DNA of 64,000 bases from NCBI RefSeq assembly GCF_000002425.4, contig NC_037269.1:11318469-11382468 (forward strand). Reading direction: 5' to 3'. The position numbers and the translations under genes are program-made. Positions 59,427 through 64,000 of the stretch are shown piece by piece; position 1 is the stretch's first letter, and every line of letters begins with the position of its first letter. Below the pieces are notes generated by a model. That model did no database searches. It saw nothing but the letters and a program-made list of their open reading frames with translations, and was not told the origin of the DNA. This DNA comes from Physcomitrium patens. Lineage: Eukaryota > Streptophyta > Bryopsida > Funariales > Funariaceae.

Positions 59427-62330
59427 AGACTGTTCAATTATACTCCAAAATTACCAATTCTTCCCTGTATTAGAGGTTTTCAGCATTGTCTGACTAAATC
59501 TATGCTCCCATACCCGGAGATTTTAGGGTAGCATGTGCTCTGACCCTTGAAAGTTTCCAGCATTGTAGCATATCCTGAGGCTGATCTAGATCCTTTTGCT
59601 TGTGGATCGTGCGTTATCAATGTGGGCAGGACAGAGCTTGGATCAACTCTCGTATCTTGAGATGGTATGCGAAAGCTGAACATGGTTTTGGTCAAAGCTG
59701 CCACAGCATTGTAAAATGTCCTGCTTGATTTGTGGGGTTTATACAACAGGACAGACCCCAGAATATATGTCTTCCCTGGAACTAGTACATAAAATACTGC
59801 TACCAACAAGTTTGTGAAAATCGTAACTCCAGGCTAGCATTTACTCGAAGTTACCCAAAGTTATGCAAAGTTTACTGGTTATTAATTGGTCTGTTGGATT
59901 CATGGCTACACATTTTGTGTTGATAGTATTGATGCATGAGTTGAATTGATGGACTGCAAATTCTAGGTGTCATACATACAACCTAGTTCTTCTTGTATGC
60001 CCTTGAGAGCTAATCTTGTACCTAAGTATTAGCAGAAGCATGCCAAGTGCTTTCTGGGGTCTTCCTATGGCTATACTCTGCTACTGAACCACATACTTAC
60101 CTTTATCCTATGTTGAATAATCTCACAAAAGATATTGTGGATCATAGGCCAGCACCTTTATTTTGTTTCTTTCTTAATTTCCCCTTTGTTACGTTTTTTT
60201 CTTTCTTTCTTTCTTGCTGTCTTTATCTCTACCTTAAAACAGCCCAGTTAGCAAAATCCTATCTACCCAAGATTTGATTACTGCCCATGGCAAGGCCAGT
60301 GGCATGCACGTGTGGTTACTTGCCGTATCAAAGTCCAAAACTGTGTGGTGTCTTGTATGAGCAGAACTCTGATCAAAAACTCCCTCAAGACAGTGTCCCT
60401 ACCCTCTTCAGGGTTAGCACCAATGTCATGGTGGGGCTCTGGGTTGTGATGGTGGTAGTAGTAGTATTTGTAGTTGTTAGAAGCTGCTGCAACTCTGGAA
60501 ACTTGATCAGAGAAATCGACAGATAGAAACCCATGCCCTGTCACTCAATCAACAGGTGGGTGGATGGGTGGATGCACCCTCACAGTGCCCCCATGTGATG
60601 CTCCCTGTCTTGTCCCCCTCCTGAAGAAAGACAATGGTGGATCACAACTGATGGACCCTCACATCAACCCCATTTATGGACAAATCAGGAAGTCCATACA
60701 CATCACTGATTTCACATCACAGACATCACATTATATTTTATCTTTTCCTACTATTTTTGTGGTGACATAAGACAAATTCCAGTGCACCATCTTGTGTGGT
60801 GCAGCCTGTATACAAATCACAGAAGCTCACATTGCCAACATTGTGCAAAACAATGGATGTGAATGCTACAGCTTCCCTCACCAGACAAGTGATGTCTTCA
60901 GGTGGAATTTTGTCTTGGGCAGCAAAGAGGCTCTCTTTCACCCCCTCATTCCTTCATGCTTTGCTTTTAATTATATCTACTCACTGTCATGAATAAGTAT
61001 GTAAGTGTATCCAAGCAGCAAATGACACAATTTCAAAGACATTTTAAGATGATGTAGCAGATGAATAGAAAGGACACCTGAAGGGTGTTTGCCACACAGA
61101 GGCTACTACTGTTGGTAACAGCCACTGTCACTCAGTTTTGGGTGCCAGGTTTTGTACCTCTCAAGGCATACACCCACCAACACCAGCTGCTAGCAGGTGC
61201 TGCACAGCCAGCCTGCAGTTGAAAAACCACCCCAAAAGGTTCATCATACAATATCCATCAGCAGATACTCAACATACAGCCACCCCACTTTTGTTTGTTC
61301 GTTTGTTTGTTTTTTTATTTCTTTTCTTTTCCTGTTTTTATAATGATAATAGAGCTCTGAAAAAGCAACCCCAGAGTATGGTGCTGCCCTGTTCTTGTGT
61401 TGTGGGATGAGACTTGTCTGCCCCTATTTGACTGTGAGAAGCCGGAGTTGCTGAGAGCAGCTGTTGACATTTATGCCACTGTTGCTGCACTTTGAAAGAA
61501 AAATATACTAAATAAACCTTCTTGATTATACTTTTTGGAATTTTTTTTTATTTAAGACTAGAAAAAACAACACTATTGGTACAGCATGCTTTAGCACTCT
61601 GATATGAGCTGAAAATTGTGAGATATTTGTAGTTTTAGATGACCTTGAGGAGAGGAGGAAAGTTTGCTGGACTTACATGCTAAAAGAGGTGAATGTGATT
61701 TTTTTATTTTTTATTTTTTTTATTCATTATCTTTTTGTTTTCTCTTTTTGTTGGGGCATTTGTAGGCAGGCAGGACTCAGAGAGGGGCAGCTAATAGAGC
61801 AGCAGCAAATGTCAATGTTGCTTTTGTCCTCACTTTTGATTCTCCTTCACCATCCCTGCCAGGCGTCAATTGCCAACTCTGCAGGCGGCCATTATTCTGA
61901 AACAACCATTCTGCAAAAGGTGGTATTTATCATCATGGTGTTGGGATTCTTGGTTTCTCAAACCCATCATTTAAAGCTGTATTGTAGGTTGACAAAACTC
62001 AGAGCAGAGGAAAATAAAAATAAAAATAAATACGGCGCATGGGATTGTTGGGTACTTTTGATTATGCTTCCAAAGAAATAAAATAAACAGTAAATGTAAC
62101 GTTCAAGGCCTCTGTGTACTGGCTCCCCTTGTGATTCACCTTTTTATTTTTGACAATCTAACCTTAGCCCCTACAATCAATGATTCATTGTGTGGAGGAT
62201 GTAGGAGTGCGGTCCTCATTTGAAATACCTAACACTTGTCATGATAAGGGACTATTTGTGTAACAATCTAATTGTTTGAGTTGCCTGGCACACCCAATGC
62301 CACACCTAGAATCATGTGTATGTGTATATA
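59427..62330. other. ARO 3' flank and ordinary intergenic DNA
   Basis: The first few hundred bases should hold the ARO 3' UTR. The remainder has balanced composition, several T-rich tracts (for example 60193-60215 and 61300-61340) and unrecognised short frames up to 134 codons (61677-62081), with no conserved domain. No gene is supported. Confidence 0.6.
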
Positions 62331-62336
62331 TCTATC

Positions 62337-62364
<28 letters not shown>
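62337..62364. repeat. (AT)n microsatellite
   Basis: A TA dinucleotide run in otherwise ordinary intergenic DNA. Confidence 0.95.
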
Positions 62365-62367
<3 letters not shown>

Positions 62368-63769
62368 AAGCTGCTGTCCCACTTACTATTGAAAGGCCTC
62401 AAAGACAGCACAAACCAAGACCTTGCTCCAGTCAGCATCTAACAAGGATTCAAAGTGTGGTCCAAGGGAGACACAAATTTTGTCCTGAAGAACATTCCAT
62501 AACAAGTCCTTCATCACCAACAAGCACGCATATTCACATGCATCCCTCTTTGCCAAGCATCCTGTCCCACATGGTTTGTTCTCAAGCATGGATTCAAGTC
62601 TTGAAGAAATGCAGTCAAAGACCACTTAGTGCTGCACATTTCTTCTTAATGTGGTATTGTGTGGAAAAGGAGTTGGTTAGAGAACATTAAAGCAAGTGGA
62701 AATTCAATCCTAGCCACAAAAAGTTTTTTCACATCTTAAACTTAAAATCATTCTATTGGCCAAAGATATGCAAAGAAGAAGAGAGGGGGTGGAGAAGAAA
62801 AAGAAGACTGTAAAAAGTAGGATTGAAGAAGTTATGCATAAGAATTAATTAGGATTTTTTTATTTTTTTATTTATTTTTATTTTTTTAAAATACTTTTAA
62901 GCATGTAGAATATTTTAAAATTGAATTGATAACCCAAGAGATTAAAATATATACAAAGTGTACTAATAACATCTTCTATTTTATTATATAAATTTTAATA
63001 ATATTAATAAATTTAAAAATACAAAGACTTCTTGGTATGAAGGGCTTTTGGTGAGTACTACTCCTTTTTTCTTTGTGACTCATGTTGGTATACTTCAAAA
63101 GCAGTTATTTCAGGCTTGATCATTTGATTCTATTGTATTGTTTCATGAATACAAGTATATATAGTATGAATCAATATATTGTTGCATAGTACTACAATTA
63201 GTGAGCGTCTTGCTTACCTCTATGAGTTTTCATATAGGTATGAATTTTTTAAACTTATTGTCAAACTCAAAGAACTTGCAATTACATTTAACCTATTCTA
63301 ATCCATTCAAATATAGGTTTGTCATATTTGGCTTCTAGTATTTGATTTTGGTGGTTGTACAATACAATTTGGATTGAATTAAGCTTATTTTGGGCATATT
63401 AGTTGTTTTAATTTGCATGCAATGCCAATTCAACCTCAAAGATTGGAGCAAACTTAGCTTCAAAGACATCTTAAAATTGGACTCTATAGGCATATATCTT
63501 TTTGATACTATATTATTTGATTATTTTTAGAGCTTCTACAAAGTATATATTTCAAGACTTTGAAAAAAATTGTGTAATGGATTAAAATAATTTGTGGTTA
63601 AGAGTAGAATTTTTGGAAGAAATCCATGACCACATGTCATTCATGTATAATAATAATATCTCATCCAAATCTCTATATATTATGCAATGCAAGAATAAGG
63701 TGGTCATTTATCTAGAGTGTCTGTTTGCAAGATCTCGATCTCTCCATTATTGTCTTTATAACATCTAGG
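62365..63769. other. Intergenic DNA passing into AT-rich block
   Basis: Ordinary composition to about 62900, then AT-rich. No gene motif is firm. The part nearest the copia-like scrap may be eroded reverse transcriptase. Confidence 0.5.
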
Positions 63770-63960
63770 TAGTATAAAGATATGTGGATGAAGATTGGAG
63801 TCCTTTGGTATTTTTAATAGATTGTACTCTAAGAAAAAATATAGGTCATTGGTTTCAATGTCCTATATTTTTATTTGATATTACAAGAAGTATAATAGAT
63901 ATTCTTATAGGATCAAAAAGAAGATAGTCTATTGTAGCTCACTTTAATTTTTTTAGTGTG
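63770..63960 (+). pseudogene. Possible Ty1/copia RNase H scrap
   Basis: A plus-strand frame reads YVDEDWSP (compare the Y.DADWAG motif of copia RNase H), then RKNIGHWF (compare RRSTTGY.F), then GSKRR, a stop, and SIVA (compare SKRQ.VVA). Order and spacing fit the end of a copia polyprotein. Erosion is strong and the match is by eye only. Confidence 0.4.
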
Positions 63961-64000
63961 CAAATATTTTCATTATAATTAATAAATGTAAGGATGGTGT

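Noticed and set aside
61677..62081. 134-codon frame as a gene
   Set aside because: It begins in a T-rich tract giving a Phe/Leu-rich start, matches no family, and has no neighbouring exon pattern.
1..64000. Organellar or bacterial origin of the window
   Set aside because: Spliced plant nuclear genes, LTR retrotransposons with chromodomains and a LINE exclude it.

Overview
This is nuclear DNA from a land plant, most probably a bryophyte (moss-like). Three spliced or intact protein-coding genes of clear plant type sit in DNA of ordinary base composition. They are separated by extremely AT-rich blocks packed with mutationally eroded retrotransposons. The moss assignment is an inference. It rests on the single-exon F-box gene, the short GT-AG introns and the style of the Ty3/gypsy lineages; no marker here proves it.

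Genes: (1) a single-exon F-box protein on the minus strand (17236-19227, 663 aa); (2) a ten-exon plastid-type anthranilate phosphoribosyltransferase of tryptophan synthesis on the plus strand (20600-24514, 410 aa after splicing), divergent from the F-box gene across a 1.37-kb promoter region; (3) a three-coding-exon ARMADILLO REPEAT ONLY (ARO) protein on the plus strand (56829-59426, 664 aa after splicing), with at least one likely non-coding 5' exon. No operon-like or pathway link between the three is visible.

Layout: 1-11.5 kb AT-rich, gypsy remains on both strands; 11.5-13.2 kb ordinary intergenic DNA; 13.2-14.75 kb AT-rich; 14.75-24.6 kb gene island; 24.6-26.3 kb AT-rich; 26.3-29.2 kb a large inverted repeat whose two arms have decayed to different degrees; 29.2-47.4 kb nested gypsy remains with at least three polymerase lineages; 47.4-52.7 kb a LINE; 52.7-62.9 kb gene island with ARO; 62.9-64 kb AT-rich with a probable Ty1/copia scrap.

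The retroelements retain recognisable protease, reverse transcriptase, RNase H, integrase and chromodomain motifs. Their reading frames are broken mostly by C-to-T and G-to-A type changes (Trp and Arg codons turned into stops), giving a RIP-like or 5-methylcytosine-deamination-like pattern confined to the repeat blocks. Several elements share a leader that carries a telomere-like minisatellite, present four times here. I see no tRNA, rRNA, CRISPR or complete mobile element, and no clear case for a novel multi-gene system. The most unusual items are the decay pattern, the repeated minisatellite leader, the inverted repeats and a hairpin-forming locus near 15.4 kb.
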